Source: Chitinophagaceae bacterium UBA4407 (GTDB lineage: Bacteria > Bacteroidota > Bacteroidia > Chitinophagales > Chitinophagaceae). From it: a stretch of DNA of 41,966 bases. Below the pieces are notes generated by a model that saw only the letters and a list, made by a program, of their open reading frames with translations, made no database searches and had not been told where the DNA came from. How positions within the stretch are numbered: position 1 is the stretch's first letter; every line of letters begins with the position of its first letter. Both the position numbers and the translations under genes were made by a program. The DNA is taken from NCBI GenBank assembly GCA_002390845.1, contig DGQT01000109.1, positions 1-41,966 of the forward strand. The letters are read 5' to 3'. Below, in pieces: positions 14,735 through 24,192 of this stretch.

Positions 14735-15928
14735 CTAATTAATAGCCTTTATGGCTCCCTGCTGTACATGTATAAAGAACAATTTTTTGTTCTCAATATA
14801 GTCGGGTATTTGGGCATCGCTGTTAAGTTTTACAGGCTGAAACTGAAAGTTGCCAGATATTCTGAAAGAGCTGTCGGAGAGATTGTTAAGCAGATTGTTA
14901 TGATATTTCAACAACAACTTGCTAAAACAGTACATGGTTTCGAAGCCCTTAAACACCATATCACTTGGGCGCCCATTAAATTTGGTTTTATATAAAGTGG
15001 TAATCTCTGTAATAACCTTATCTGATCTTGAATAATTATAAGGGGTAGAATATACAATTTCAAGGGTTTGGTTGCTGGTAGTTGAAACAGATTTAAGTCC
15101 ATCCCATGTTGGCATACCAATGGTAATAATTTGATAAGATGGTGCCTGATCTAGCACTTTAATAAGGTTTGTGCCAAACTTCTCATCCAGACTACCGCAA
15201 ATAACCACATTTTGCCTGTTTGAATCGAGAAGTGGTAACAATTGTTCAGTAGTAAAATTATCCGGCATCTGCACAGTTTTATAATTAAGCGGATAGGTTT
15301 TTTTACCTGCTTCTGAAAACATATTCTGAATCTTATCTTCCATAGATCCTTTGCGTGTAACGAAAATAAATTTGCCCACAGGGTAATTTCGCTGCACATA
15401 TTTATAAATAGCTTCGGTGTGTGTTTTTAATGATGTGTTAACCATTAAAAAATAAGGATTGGCATTTACGTAAGCATCGTTTGGATAAGTAGCCGAAACC
15501 AGCGGTATATTGTTACTGAAAGAAAAATTGGAAAATGTTTTTTGCTCTGCAATATTTGAAAAAGACGCAATGATAAGCGAAAAACCGAGTGGAGACATTT
15601 CTGCAGCCAATGACTCTGGAGATTGACCTTTTTTCTTTGTATCGTATATCCAGACTTCGATTTCAACACCTTCATTTTTCAGAGAGTCTGTAGCCATTGT
15701 TATGCCATTGTAAAAATCAAGGCCAGGCAAAAAAAGCTTAGGAATATTTGTATTACCAAGTTTGTAATTATTGTTTTCAAAAGCTGAATCAAGATACAAT
15801 GGAGCTAATACGGCAATACGAAGCGGGTGAATACTATCGGTTTGTGCTTTTGCCGAATGTGTTGCAATTAATAATATAAAAACAATTGAAGAAAAAATTC
15901 TTATAGGTATTAACTTAAGTTTGTTCAT
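14735..15928 (-). CDS. periplasmic-binding-protein-like protein (type I PBP fold), orphan
   Basis: This 397-aa protein has a Sec signal peptide (about residues 1-28, ending HSAKAQ). The body looks like a LivK-type ligand-binding protein: PLRIAVLAPLYLDSAF, FYNGITMATDSL, a NNIPLVSATYP segment, KFIFVTRKGSMEDK and ITIGMPTWDGL, then FKGFETMYCFSKLLLKY. No ABC permease or ATPase genes are nearby, so it may sense rather than transport, or serve cell-envelope functions such as the LpoA-like proteins that share this fold. The start follows the first Met and the signal peptide. The gene is monocistronic. Confidence 0.7.
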   Translation of the reverse strand: MNKLKLIPIRIFSSIVFILLIATHSAKAQTDSIHPLRIAVLAPLYLDSAFENNNYKLGNTNIPKLFLPGLDFYNGITMATDSLKNEGVEIEVWIYDTKKKGQSPESLAAEMSPLGFSLIIASFSNIAEQKTFSNFSFSNNIPLVSATYPNDAYVNANPYFLMVNTSLKTHTEAIYKYVQRNYPVGKFIFVTRKGSMEDKIQNMFSEAGKKTYPLNYKTVQMPDNFTTEQLLPLLDSNRQNVVICGSLDEKFGTNLIKVLDQAPSYQIITIGMPTWDGLKSVSTTSNQTLEIVYSTPYNYSRSDKVITEITTLYKTKFNGRPSDMVFKGFETMYCFSKLLLKYHNNLLNNLSDSSFRISGNFQFQPVKLNSDAQIPDYIENKKLFFIHVQQGAIKAIN

Positions 15929-16064
15929 TGAATGTACGGCTTACAATTAAATAGATTGCTGCACTCTAAATTTTGAACAGCATCGTTTTAAGGCAATAAT
16001 TTTGCCAATTTAGCTACAAGTTAAGAAGCTGATTGATTTATTTATTTTATTTTTTGCACAAGCT

Positions 16065-16110
16065 TTAGAATGCTGCTGAACTTCGTTGTGTCACTCCCTT
16101 GTACTGCATA
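16065..16110 (-). repeat. diverged PIR arm
   Basis: An inverted arm of the gagtgacacaa variant is recognisable as cttcgttgtgtcactccctt followed by gtactgcata. The other half is missing or too diverged to see. It lies between guaA and the binding-protein gene. Confidence 0.55.
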
Positions 16111-16178
16111 TTTTCATGGCAACTGCGGACTTCACAATCAAATTTTTATAATTAATTCAACCAGCTTTAAATACGATT

Positions 16179-17714
16179 TTATTCCCACTCAATCGTTGCA
16201 GGTGGTTTACTGCTAATGTCATACACCACTCGGTTTATTCCGCGAACATGGTTTATAATACTACTGCTCATATTTGCAAGGAATTCGTAAGGCAGGTGAG
16301 ACCAATCGGCAGTCATCCCATCTACAGAACTTACGGCGCGCAGTGCAACTGTAAATTCATAAGTTCTTTCATCTCCCATTACACCCACACTTTTAACAGG
16401 AAGCAGAATGGTGCCAGCCTGCCAAACTTTATCGTAAAGGTCACTGTCTTTTAAGCCCTGGATATAAATATGATCTGCTTCCTGCAGCAGTTTCACTTTC
16501 TCTTCGGTTACTTCTCCTAAAATGCGGATAGCTAAACCTGGACCGGGAAAAGGATGTCTGTTTACCATTTCTGCTGGTATACCCAATTCAACACCCACTT
16601 TTCGTACTTCGTCTTTGAACAAATATCTTAGAGGTTCTACCAAACTTAAATGCATAACATCAGGCAACCCACCAACATTGTGGTGCGATTTAATTGTTTG
16701 CGAAGGGCCGTGTACACTCACACTTTCAATTACATCCGGATAAATAGTACCCTGCCCGAGAAACTTAACCCCTGCAACTTTTAATGATTCTTCATGAAAA
16801 ACATCAATGAAAAGCCTGCCGATAATTTTACGTTTTTCTTCCGGGTCGCTTTTACCTGCAAGTTCTTTATAAAACATTGCCTTTGCATCTATACCGGTCA
16901 CGTTCAGATCAAGCTGTTTATACGTGTTAAGTACTTGCTCAAATTCGTTCTTGCGCAGTAACCCATTATCAACAAAAATTCCGTGTAGCCTGCTGCCAAT
17001 GGCTTTACTGATAAGCGTTGCAGCAACGGTACTGTCTACACCACCGCTTAAAGCCATAATCACATGTGCATCGCCTATTTGTAGCTTTAATTGTTCAACG
17101 GTTTCATGAACAAATGAAGCTGGCGTCCAATCCTGTTTGCAACCGCAAATATTTACAAGAAAATTTTTGATAATCTTTTTGCCTTCTGTTGAATGATACA
17201 CTTCGGGATGAAACTGCAAACCATACAAGGCTTTTATGCAAGTATCATTTTTTTTGAAAGCAGCTATAGGAATACTGTCAGTAGTTGCAAGTAATGTAAA
17301 GCCTTCGGGTAGTTGTGTAATGGAATCGCTGTGGCTCATCCACACCTGCGAATGATCAATAATATTTTCTAACAGAACATCATCAGCCGTTTTTAAAAGT
17401 TTAGCCCGGCCATATTCGCGTTTATTCGATTTATCTACCCTGCCACCGAATTCTTTTGCTGTTAGCTGCGCTCCATAACAAATACCAAGAACAGGCAGCT
17501 TCATTATAAGTTCGCCAATATTTACAGAAGGCGCTTTATCTTCATTAACGCTAAAGGGAGAGCCGCTTAAAATAATTCCTTTCAGGCTGGCATCTGTTTC
17601 AAATGATTTATGATAGGGTATAATTTCACAAAAAACATTTGCTTCTCTTACTGCACGGGCTATCAATTGTGTGTACTGGCTACCAAAATCGAGGATCAGA
17701 ATTTTTTCAGTCAT
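16179..17714 (-). CDS. guaA: GMP synthase (glutamine-hydrolysing)
   Basis: This 511-aa enzyme converts XMP, ATP and glutamine into GMP in the last step of guanine nucleotide synthesis. The N-terminal class I glutaminase has Cys79 in LGICYGAQ and the His169/Glu171 pair in LQFHPEVYHS. The ATP-pyrophosphatase domain carries ALSGGVDSTVA (P-loop 223-228), followed by GRLFIDVFHEE, QGTIYPDVIES and NRHPFPGPGLAIRILGE. The dimerisation domain ends normally with the family's KPPATIEWE. Full length, no defects. Monocistronic and divergent from the DUF2807 lipoprotein gene across 172 bases. Confidence 0.97.
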   Translation of the reverse strand: MTEKILILDFGSQYTQLIARAVREANVFCEIIPYHKSFETDASLKGIILSGSPFSVNEDKAPSVNIGELIMKLPVLGICYGAQLTAKEFGGRVDKSNKREYGRAKLLKTADDVLLENIIDHSQVWMSHSDSITQLPEGFTLLATTDSIPIAAFKKNDTCIKALYGLQFHPEVYHSTEGKKIIKNFLVNICGCKQDWTPASFVHETVEQLKLQIGDAHVIMALSGGVDSTVAATLISKAIGSRLHGIFVDNGLLRKNEFEQVLNTYKQLDLNVTGIDAKAMFYKELAGKSDPEEKRKIIGRLFIDVFHEESLKVAGVKFLGQGTIYPDVIESVSVHGPSQTIKSHHNVGGLPDVMHLSLVEPLRYLFKDEVRKVGVELGIPAEMVNRHPFPGPGLAIRILGEVTEEKVKLLQEADHIYIQGLKDSDLYDKVWQAGTILLPVKSVGVMGDERTYEFTVALRAVSSVDGMTADWSHLPYEFLANMSSSIINHVRGINRVVYDISSKPPATIEWE

Positions 17715-17886
17715 GGTGTAGATATATTGAAAAAAGCGGAAAATATACTGCGCTTTTTAAAAATTGCTGCGAAGGTAACAGAATTTTAAAAGTTGCGGCT
17801 AAAATGGATTTCTCCCGTTTATAAAACTATTCCGTGCTGCCATTTAAAAGATTGTATAATTTTCCACTTTAAAACAACAAAACAAC

Positions 17887-18609
17887 ATGAGAAAATTCTA
17901 TCTGGCCGCCTTTATAACAATAATCGGTTTCACATCCTGCGACAATGTATTTAATAAAACCATTCACGGTAATGGTAACCCTGGTAGCGAACAACGAAAT
18001 GCCAATGGCAGCGATAAAATAAAATCGTATGGCAGTTTCGATGTGATTATTGTGCAGGGTTCCACCTCATCGGTAAAAGTGGAGGCAGACGAAAACCTGT
18101 TGCCCTATATCATTACTGAAAATAAAGATGGGGCATTGATAATAAGAGCTAAAGAGCATTACAATCTTTCATCGGATAACAAAATTAAAGTAACTGTAAC
18201 TACTGATAAACTTAAAGAAGTAGAAGTTGCAGGCAGCGGCAATGTAACAGGCGAGGGTAAATTTGTTGGCAGCGATCATCTTAAAATCAGCATTGCAGGT
18301 ACCGGAAATGTAACGCTTGAAGTAAATACACCTGATATAGACTCTCATATTGCAGGTACCGGGAATATTACACTGTCTGGTGAAACAAAAGATTCCAAAA
18401 TAGATATAGCAGGCATGGGCGATTATGATGCAGAAAAATTACTCAGCGAAAATGTAGAAATACAAGTTGCTGGTAGCGGCAATGCCAAGGTACATGCCGA
18501 AAACAATCTTGATATCGATATTGCCGGTAGTGGCAATGTTGATTATACCGGCAGCCCCAATATAAAACAGAATATTGCCGGTAGTGGAAAGATTCGTAAA
18601 AGGGATTAA
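17887..18609 (+). CDS. GIN-domain (DUF2807) lipoprotein
   Basis: This 240-aa protein starts with a lipoprotein signal peptide whose lipobox is GFTSC, with Cys18 as lipidated residue. The mature part has the DUF2807 head-GIN layout: GSFDVIIVQGSTSSVKVEAD, ENLLPYIITENKDGALII, then a repetitive region with many copies of the motif IAGSGNV or IAGTGNI from about residue 115 to the end. These form a right-handed beta-helix-like stack. Bacteroidota genomes carry several such envelope proteins of unknown function, so outer- or inner-membrane anchoring is likely. It is a single gene. Confidence 0.88.
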   Translation: MRKFYLAAFITIIGFTSCDNVFNKTIHGNGNPGSEQRNANGSDKIKSYGSFDVIIVQGSTSSVKVEADENLLPYIITENKDGALIIRAKEHYNLSSDNKIKVTVTTDKLKEVEVAGSGNVTGEGKFVGSDHLKISIAGTGNVTLEVNTPDIDSHIAGTGNITLSGETKDSKIDIAGMGDYDAEKLLSENVEIQVAGSGNAKVHAENNLDIDIAGSGNVDYTGSPNIKQNIAGSGKIRKRD

Positions 18610-18610
18610 T

Positions 18611-18710
18611 TTTTTTAGCCCAACTGTTGAAACACAGATGAAGCTTTTCTTGCGTCGCACTCTTCAGCTATTATAGCTTTATTTAGCAAAGCGAAGATAA
18701 AAGCGATGGC
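18611..18710. repeat. PIR arm plus middle segment
   Basis: An inverted arm, gatgaagcttttcttgcgtc then gcactcttcagc, is followed by a middle-like segment (tttagcaaagcgaagataaa). The left end resembles ttttttagcccaactgttg. The direct arm is missing here, but a separate one lies at 18885-18945. Confidence 0.75.
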
Positions 18711-18772
18711 TGCCTTGTACCGTAAAGCATTCTTCAGCTTTTTGTTGCTGCAATAACGAATTCAATAATTTT

Positions 18773-18814
18773 AAAAGGGAGTTTTATTTAAGCGAAATAA
18801 AATTCCCTTTTTTT
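18773..18814 (+). terminator. intrinsic terminator-like hairpin
   Basis: The arms aaaagggagttttattt and aaataaaattccctttt pair around the loop aagcg (with one unpaired base) and run into a T tract ending at 18814. It stands 160 bases after the lipoprotein gene, so it may end that transcript. The A-rich left side would let it work on the minus strand as well. Confidence 0.75.
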
Positions 18815-18884
18815 AGTTTTATAAATACAACGAACAATCAACACGCCATTATCTTTTATCTTCGCACTGCTTCATTAAAAGAAG

Positions 18885-18945
18885 AACCCCGAAGTGTGCG
18901 ACGCAAGAGGCGATCACCAAAGAATCTAATGCCGGGTTCATAAAG
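18885..18945 (+). repeat. PIR arm
   Basis: A direct arm: gaagtgtgcgacgcaagagg, then a diverged cgatcaccaaag and taatgccgggttcataaa. It lies just upstream of the thioesterase gene. Confidence 0.75.
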
Positions 18946-18975
18946 ATTTCTCAAACCAATAATCACTGACAAAAT

Positions 18976-19386
18976 ATGTACGAATCAACTACACAGATCC
19001 GTGTTCGCTACGCAGAAACCGACCAGATGAACGTGGTGTATTACGGCAACTATGCGCAATATTTTGAAGTGGGCAGGGTAGAAAGTATCAGGCAGCTTGG
19101 CTACACTTATAAAGACATGGAAGCCTCCGGCGTAATTATGCCGGTTGTTGAAATGCATATACGTTATCTGCGCCCTGCTACTTACGATGACTTACTTACA
19201 GTTAAAACAATACTTCGCGAATTACCAGATAACCACCGGTGCGAATTTTTTCAGGATGTTTATAACGAACAGGGAAAACTACTTGCATCGGGCCGTGTGG
19301 TATTGTATTATTTAGCGGCCGGTACAAGGCAAAAAACTTTAATTCCAGCTATGCTTAAAGAAAAATTATTGCCGTATTTTTCATAA
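18976..19386 (+). CDS. acyl-CoA thioesterase, YbgC/4-hydroxybenzoyl-CoA type
   Basis: This 136-aa hot-dog-fold enzyme carries RVRYAETDQMNVVYYGNYAQ with catalytic Asp16, then YFEVGRVESIRQLG, MPVVEMHIRYLRPATYDDLL and a typical ASGRVVLYYL strand. It would hydrolyse short or medium acyl-CoA thioesters in the cytoplasm. In proteobacteria YbgC belongs to the Tol-Pal operon; here there are no tol genes. Its stop codon abuts the stop of the convergent PBP4 gene with no base between. The substrate is unknown. Confidence 0.92.
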   Translation: MYESTTQIRVRYAETDQMNVVYYGNYAQYFEVGRVESIRQLGYTYKDMEASGVIMPVVEMHIRYLRPATYDDLLTVKTILRELPDNHRCEFFQDVYNEQGKLLASGRVVLYYLAAGTRQKTLIPAMLKEKLLPYFS

Positions 19387-20781
19387 TCACTTTAACTCAT
19401 CCAGCACTTTAAACATTTTTGGTACAATACTTCCTGCTGCCTCATCATAGTTATTGATGATAATGGCAAATGTATATTCCGTACTGCTTTTTGAAGTATG
19501 GTAACCTGCATAAGCTTTGGCCCCACCAATAGTGCCACTTTTTATTTTCATGCCGTTATACAAGGGAAGCGCATTATAGAAAAAACCATACCAGTCATGG
19601 GTTTTAGCATATTGCAAGGCTTTTACCAATGCATCTGTAGTTACCCGGTTTTGTGGCGAAAGGCCGCTGCCATCCGCTATGTTCAATGCGGATTTTTCTA
19701 TTCCATTTTTACTCCAGAAATCTTTTAATAATTCAACGCCTTTTTCTGTAGAACCAACACCTGATTTTTCATAAGACATTGTTTTAAGCAATGCTTCTCC
19801 GTAAAGGTTAATGCTCTTTTGAAGGAACCAGTAAACAATACTGTCTAATGACGGAGAAACAATTGTTGTTAATAACGTTCTATAACTATCTACTGTGGAT
19901 CCGTTGATTTTAATTGCGCCACTTATTTCTATTTTGTTCCTAATAAATTTTTTTTCAAGTTCCTTGCCCATTTGGTAAGCTGGATTGGGTAAGGCTCCAG
20001 ATAAAATAAATTGCTTTTCACCCGCAGGAACTGTTCCTGTTACAAATACAGTGGAACTATATGGCGGCATATAGATGTAACCATTATCGCCACTGCCGGA
20101 TTTCCCTGTTTTTAAAAGATTAGTGAGTTGATAATTTTCCAATGCAGGCTTTGTTCCGGTTGCTTCAACATCATCGCCTTCTTTATTACCTGGTTTTAAT
20201 AAAAGATCATACTGGTTTTCGTTCCAGTTGATACCCCAGGTACCTGCACCATAATAATTACCAATGTCATCCCAAATCCATCCACCGGGCAAAGGTTGAT
20301 AGCTGAACATTGAATTATCAAAAATGATATCCCCCTCAATCTTGTATATGCCGGCATTTTTTACAGATAAATAAATGCTGTTTAATATGCTGTCTCTATT
20401 TGTTTGATTAAACCGCCAGCTTCCCAATGTTGGGTCGCCATAACCAACAACATACAGGTTACCTTTTAAAATTCCTTTCTCAATTATTCCATCATACCCC
20501 AATTCTGTTCTATACCTGTAATCTTTGCCCAGCAAATCAAAAGCCGCAACGCTTGTTAATATTTTTTGTGTACTCGCAGCAGCAAGGCCTGTTTGCTCAT
20601 TTAAATGGTAAATTACTTTACCCGTTTTAGTTTCTACCACATACAAACTCATCATTGCATGTTTCATTTGTTCATCTTTCAGCAACATATCTGTAGCACT
20701 CTTCAAACGCTGCTGCACTGTTTGAGAAAAAGAACTCCAGGCAGCTAGTATCAAACTTATCGTTAAACAATATGTTTTCAT
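19387..20781 (-). CDS. dacB: D-alanyl-D-alanine carboxypeptidase/endopeptidase (PBP4 family)
   Basis: This peptidase of family S13 trims peptidoglycan peptides in the periplasm. ATG 20781 gives a good signal peptide (MKTYCLTISLILAAWSSFSQ); an in-frame ATG three codons upstream is also possible. Active-site motifs are Ser-x-x-Lys in AAASTQKIL near residue 70, DGSGLSPQN as the second motif region, and KSGTIGGAKAYAGY for the KTG box. GGWIWDDIGNYYGAG is the family's WDD(I/L) segment. Length (464 aa) is normal. It is a single gene on the minus strand. Confidence 0.93.
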   Translation of the reverse strand: MKTYCLTISLILAAWSSFSQTVQQRLKSATDMLLKDEQMKHAMMSLYVVETKTGKVIYHLNEQTGLAAASTQKILTSVAAFDLLGKDYRYRTELGYDGIIEKGILKGNLYVVGYGDPTLGSWRFNQTNRDSILNSIYLSVKNAGIYKIEGDIIFDNSMFSYQPLPGGWIWDDIGNYYGAGTWGINWNENQYDLLLKPGNKEGDDVEATGTKPALENYQLTNLLKTGKSGSGDNGYIYMPPYSSTVFVTGTVPAGEKQFILSGALPNPAYQMGKELEKKFIRNKIEISGAIKINGSTVDSYRTLLTTIVSPSLDSIVYWFLQKSINLYGEALLKTMSYEKSGVGSTEKGVELLKDFWSKNGIEKSALNIADGSGLSPQNRVTTDALVKALQYAKTHDWYGFFYNALPLYNGMKIKSGTIGGAKAYAGYHTSKSSTEYTFAIIINNYDEAAGSIVPKMFKVLDELK

Positions 20782-20830
20782 AATCATCATTTACCTTGCG
20801 CTAAAATTAAGCAGAAGAATGCAACAATTA

Positions 20831-20905
20831 TTTTGAGCCATGCTTTATCCGTCTATGAAGCTACTCTTGCGTCGCACTCTTGTACTGCAGAATCTTTAGC
20901 AGCAT
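20831..20905 (-). repeat. PIR arm
   Basis: An inverted arm: ttttgagccatgctttatcc, then atgaagctactcttgcgtcg and cactcttgtactgcag. The direct partner is missing. It lies between the divergent dacB and cinA genes. Confidence 0.75.
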
Positions 20906-20956
20906 ATTCTAAAAACCTAATCAAATAAAATTCCCCTATTGGGGTCGGGGGCTAAT

Positions 20957-22219
20957 ATGGTAACAGCATCAATCATTACAATCGGCGATGAATTGTTAAT
21001 AGGGCAGGTTATAGATACCAACAGCGCATGGATGGCGCAGGAACTGAATAAAGCAGGCGTATGGGTTCAGCACCGTGCAGCTGTTGGCGATGTGTGGGAT
21101 GATATTTGGCAGGCGCTTGATGAAGAATCTAAACGTTCCAATATTATTTTAATAACGGGTGGTCTGGGGCCAACCGCAGATGATATTACCAAACCGTTGC
21201 TGTGTGAATACTTTGGCGGTAAAATGGTGATGGATCAATCTACACTGGAGCATGTTACCTATTTATTCGAACATGTGTTTAAACGCCCCATGCCATTATT
21301 AGACCGCAATAAAAAACAAGCTGAAGTGCCGGATGTTTGTACTGTTCTAAAAAACGAGAGAGGTACTGCACCGGGGATGCTATTTGAAAAAGATGGAAAA
21401 GTGTTTATCAGTTTGCCGGGCGTGCCACATGAAATGAAGGGCTTAATGACAGATGAGGTATTGCCTTTGTTAAAGCAGCGTTTTGCTATGCCACATATCG
21501 GCCACAGAACTTTATTAACAGCCGGTGTTGGTGAATCTTTTCTTGCAGAAATGATTAAAGATTTTGAGGAAGTTTTGCCCGCTTCAATAAAACTGGCCTA
21601 CCTGCCCAATTATGGAATGGTGCGGTTGCGGTTAACAGCAAGCGGTGATTCAGAAACAATTGTTGAAAACGAATTGAGTAATCAATTTAGGGAATTGAAA
21701 CAACTGGTAAAAGAGTATTTGGTTGTAGATGAAGATATTCCAATAAATGCATTGGTAGGGCGTTTACTAAAGCAGGATAATAAAACCGTATCAACGGCAG
21801 AGAGCTGCACAGGTGGCTATATTGCCCATTTACTTACTGCTTTTGCCGGATCATCTGCTTACTTTAAAGGTAGTGTGGTTAGCTATGATAACAGCATCAA
21901 AAAAAATGTATTGCATGTAAAAGAAGAAACCTTGCAAACTGTTGGTGCCGTTAGTGAAGAAACGGTAAAAGAAATGGCCAAAGGTGTTTTAAATATCATG
22001 CAAACAGATTATGCCGTAGCAGTCTCCGGCATTATGGGGCCGGATGGGGGAAGCGAAGATAAACCTGTGGGTACCGTTTGGGTAGCCGTTGCAAACAAGG
22101 AAAATACTGAAACAAAGAAATTTAACTTCCGTTTCGACAGGCAAAGGAATATTGAATTAACAGCAATAAATGCGTTGAATCTTTTGAGGTTATTCATTAT
22201 TCAAAATAGTACAACCTGA
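20957..22219 (+). CDS. cinA: CinA family protein: MoCF-like domain plus nicotinamide-nucleotide amidase
   Basis: This 420-aa two-domain protein starts at ATG 20957; a GTG-like start six codons earlier lacks support. The N-terminal MoCF/COG1058 domain has ASIITIGDELLIGQVIDTNS and ILITGGLGPTADDITK, and corresponds to an ADP-ribose pyrophosphatase in studied CinA proteins. The C-terminal PncC-type domain has VSTAESCTGGYIAHLLTAFA, GSVVSYDNSIK, GAVSEETVKEMA and AVSGIMGPDGG, and deamidates NMN. Together they recycle pyridine nucleotides. The region just upstream, with a run of c and g (20932-20950), has no obvious ribosome site. Confidence 0.93.
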   Translation: MVTASIITIGDELLIGQVIDTNSAWMAQELNKAGVWVQHRAAVGDVWDDIWQALDEESKRSNIILITGGLGPTADDITKPLLCEYFGGKMVMDQSTLEHVTYLFEHVFKRPMPLLDRNKKQAEVPDVCTVLKNERGTAPGMLFEKDGKVFISLPGVPHEMKGLMTDEVLPLLKQRFAMPHIGHRTLLTAGVGESFLAEMIKDFEEVLPASIKLAYLPNYGMVRLRLTASGDSETIVENELSNQFRELKQLVKEYLVVDEDIPINALVGRLLKQDNKTVSTAESCTGGYIAHLLTAFAGSSAYFKGSVVSYDNSIKKNVLHVKEETLQTVGAVSEETVKEMAKGVLNIMQTDYAVAVSGIMGPDGGSEDKPVGTVWVAVANKENTETKKFNFRFDRQRNIELTAINALNLLRLFIIQNSTT

Positions 22220-22275
22220 TTTATTATCTTTGGCCCCGAACAAGATTGCTGCCAATTGTTTGTTAGTAAAACATG

Positions 22276-22360
22276 AGCATTCGCTTTGCTGAAAAGAGTT
22301 CAAAAAGTACAAGAGTGCGACGCAACAAATGTTCAATTAATGATCAACCGTTGGGTACAT
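22276..22360 (+). repeat. PIR arm
   Basis: A direct arm: aaaaagtacaagagtgcgac, then gcaacaaatgttcaattaat and gttgggtacataaaaa. The preceding bases (tcgctttgctgaaaagag) may be the remnant of a middle segment. It lies between cinA and the E2 gene. Confidence 0.7.
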
Positions 22361-22412
22361 AAAAATACCCGGAACAATAACAGTAAATTCTAAAATCTAA
22401 AACCGTATATAA

Positions 22413-23759
22413 ATGGCGCTTGTTGACCTGATAATGCCAAAGCTTGGCGAAAGTATTACAGAGGCTACCATTTTGAAATGGCACAAAAAAGCCGGCGATT
22501 CTGTAAAAGAAGATGAAACGGTTCTTGAAATTGCTACCGACAAAGTAGATAGCGAAGTGCCATCAACAACCGGTGGTACCATTGCTGAAATCCTATTTAA
22601 TGTAAATGATGTAGTACCCGTTGGTGCAGCTATTGCACGTATAGAAACAGGTGCTGCCGCTGCCATAGTAACCGCTGCCGCTGCTGTTGAAACACCTGTG
22701 GCAAATATCGCCGCAGAAGTACCTTATATTCCTGAAGCTCCTGCTGTTGCTGCATCTTCGAATGGTAATCGCTTTTATTCACCATTGGTTTTAAATATAG
22801 CAAACAGCGAAGGCGTGGGTATGGTTGAACTGGAATCTATTCCCGGAACCGGCAATGAAGGCCGCGTAACCAAGAAAGATATTCTGCAGTATGTTGAAGA
22901 TAAAAAGAGTGGAAAAGCTACTGCGCTTAAACCACAAACAGCAGTTGCTGAGCAGCTGGTAAATACAGAAGTACGTGTAAAAGAAGAAGTGCCGAAACCT
23001 GTATATCAAACGCCATCAACTATTGATAAACCTGCTGCATCTTATGGCGATAATGTGGAGATCATAGAAATGGATCGTATGCGCAAAATAATCGCCAAGC
23101 ACATGGTGGATAGTAAGCATATTAGTCCGCATGTTACCAGTTTTGTAGAAGCCGATGTAACCAATATGGTTTTATGGCGCGAAAAAGTAAAGAAAGAATT
23201 TGAGAAAAGAGAGAACACAAAAATTACATTCACACCTCTGTTTATTGATTGCCTTACCCGTGTTATCAAACGATTCCCCATGGTGAACAGTTCGTTGGAT
23301 GGCGACAAGATCATTATTAAAAAAGATATTAATATTGGTATGGCCACAGCATTACCTTCGGGTAATTTAATTGTACCCGTAATTCGCAATGCAGATTATC
23401 TAAACCTTGTGGGTTTAAGCAAACAGGTAAATACACTTGCTGATAATGCCCGGAACAATAAATTAAAACCAGACGATACAGCAGGCGGTACTTTTACATT
23501 AACCAATGTGGGTACGTTTGGAAGCCTGATGGGTACACCTATTATTAATCAGCCGCAGGTTGCCGTAATGGCTGTAGGCGCCATTAAGAAAAGGCCTGTT
23601 GTTATTGAAACTGAGCAGGGCGATACCATTGGCATCCGGCACATGATGTACCTGTCTTTAAGTTATGATCACCGTATTGTAGATGGTAGTTTGGGTGCAT
23701 CATTCCTAACTGCAGTTGCAAAGGAATTTGAAGCTTGGGACAGGGAAAGAAGTTGGTAA
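22413..23759 (+). CDS. dihydrolipoamide acyltransferase, E2 of a 2-oxo acid dehydrogenase
   Basis: This 448-aa E2 component starts with a lipoyl domain (VDLIMPKLGESITEATILKW) whose lipoylated Lys44 sits in ATDKVDSE. An Ala/Pro-rich hinge follows (about 85-125), then an E3/E1-binding domain (FYSPLVLNIANSEGV to KKDILQYVE), a second linker, and the catalytic domain with H420 and D424 in SYDHRIVDG. It transfers acyl groups to CoA. Pyruvate, 2-oxoglutarate and branched-chain complexes are all possible; the sequence pattern is closest to the branched-chain or general type. No E1 or E3 genes are adjacent, so its partners lie elsewhere. A strong terminator follows. Confidence 0.92.
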   Translation: MALVDLIMPKLGESITEATILKWHKKAGDSVKEDETVLEIATDKVDSEVPSTTGGTIAEILFNVNDVVPVGAAIARIETGAAAAIVTAAAAVETPVANIAAEVPYIPEAPAVAASSNGNRFYSPLVLNIANSEGVGMVELESIPGTGNEGRVTKKDILQYVEDKKSGKATALKPQTAVAEQLVNTEVRVKEEVPKPVYQTPSTIDKPAASYGDNVEIIEMDRMRKIIAKHMVDSKHISPHVTSFVEADVTNMVLWREKVKKEFEKRENTKITFTPLFIDCLTRVIKRFPMVNSSLDGDKIIIKKDINIGMATALPSGNLIVPVIRNADYLNLVGLSKQVNTLADNARNNKLKPDDTAGGTFTLTNVGTFGSLMGTPIINQPQVAVMAVGAIKKRPVVIETEQGDTIGIRHMMYLSLSYDHRIVDGSLGASFLTAVAKEFEAWDRERSW

Positions 23760-23779
23760 AAAAGTAATCTATAAAAAAA

Positions 23780-23821
23780 GGGGCTGTCTTATAATAAAAT
23801 TATAGTGCAGCCTCTTTTCTT
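23780..23821 (+). terminator. intrinsic terminator of the E2 gene
   Basis: The outer arms ggggctg (23780-23786) and cagcctc (23808-23814) and the inner arms tataat and attata form a long hairpin, followed by ttttcttt. It starts 21 bases after the E2 stop codon. Confidence 0.85.
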
Positions 23822-24192
23822 TACATAGAGTCCTTAGTAGAGAAAGGAATGTTGTTGTAAAGTGCTCTACAATATCTTAAGTTTTTAAAAAGGGATTTTG
23901 CAGCTTTTATGCTGCATTTTTTCCACTGCCGCTTTTATGCAGGTTTTGCGCTAATTACCTGACTGAAACACCGTAAACATGGGGCCATTCTCATCAGCAT
24001 ATGCTACAAGTTAATTTGAAAAATTTCCTGACTGAAAAAGATTTAAGATTTATCGTTTGTTGAAATGATGCCGTGACAGTTTAATTTTTAGATTTTTACT
24101 ACTAAAGAAAAGTTAGACCTCTGACTATTTTCGAAATGAATGTAATCCGTTTGTGCACAAGCAGGCCTTTAACCCAAATTTTGCAGTAGAAG
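23822..24192. other. 371-base stretch without recognisable gene
   Basis: The region is AT-rich and shows no convincing open frame, repeat or RNA. A few short inverted pieces occur around 23900-23945 (gcttttatgctgcatttttt and its neighbour gcttttatgcaggttttg are near-direct copies), which could be remnants of a repeat. A short minus-strand frame at 24102-24296 runs into the PIR copy and is not credible. Confidence 0.45.

Noticed and set aside
19384..19389. Abutting stop codons of the thioesterase and PBP4 genes as a sign of a sequencing or frame error.
   Set aside because: Both proteins end at family-typical positions, so this is simply a tight convergent pair.
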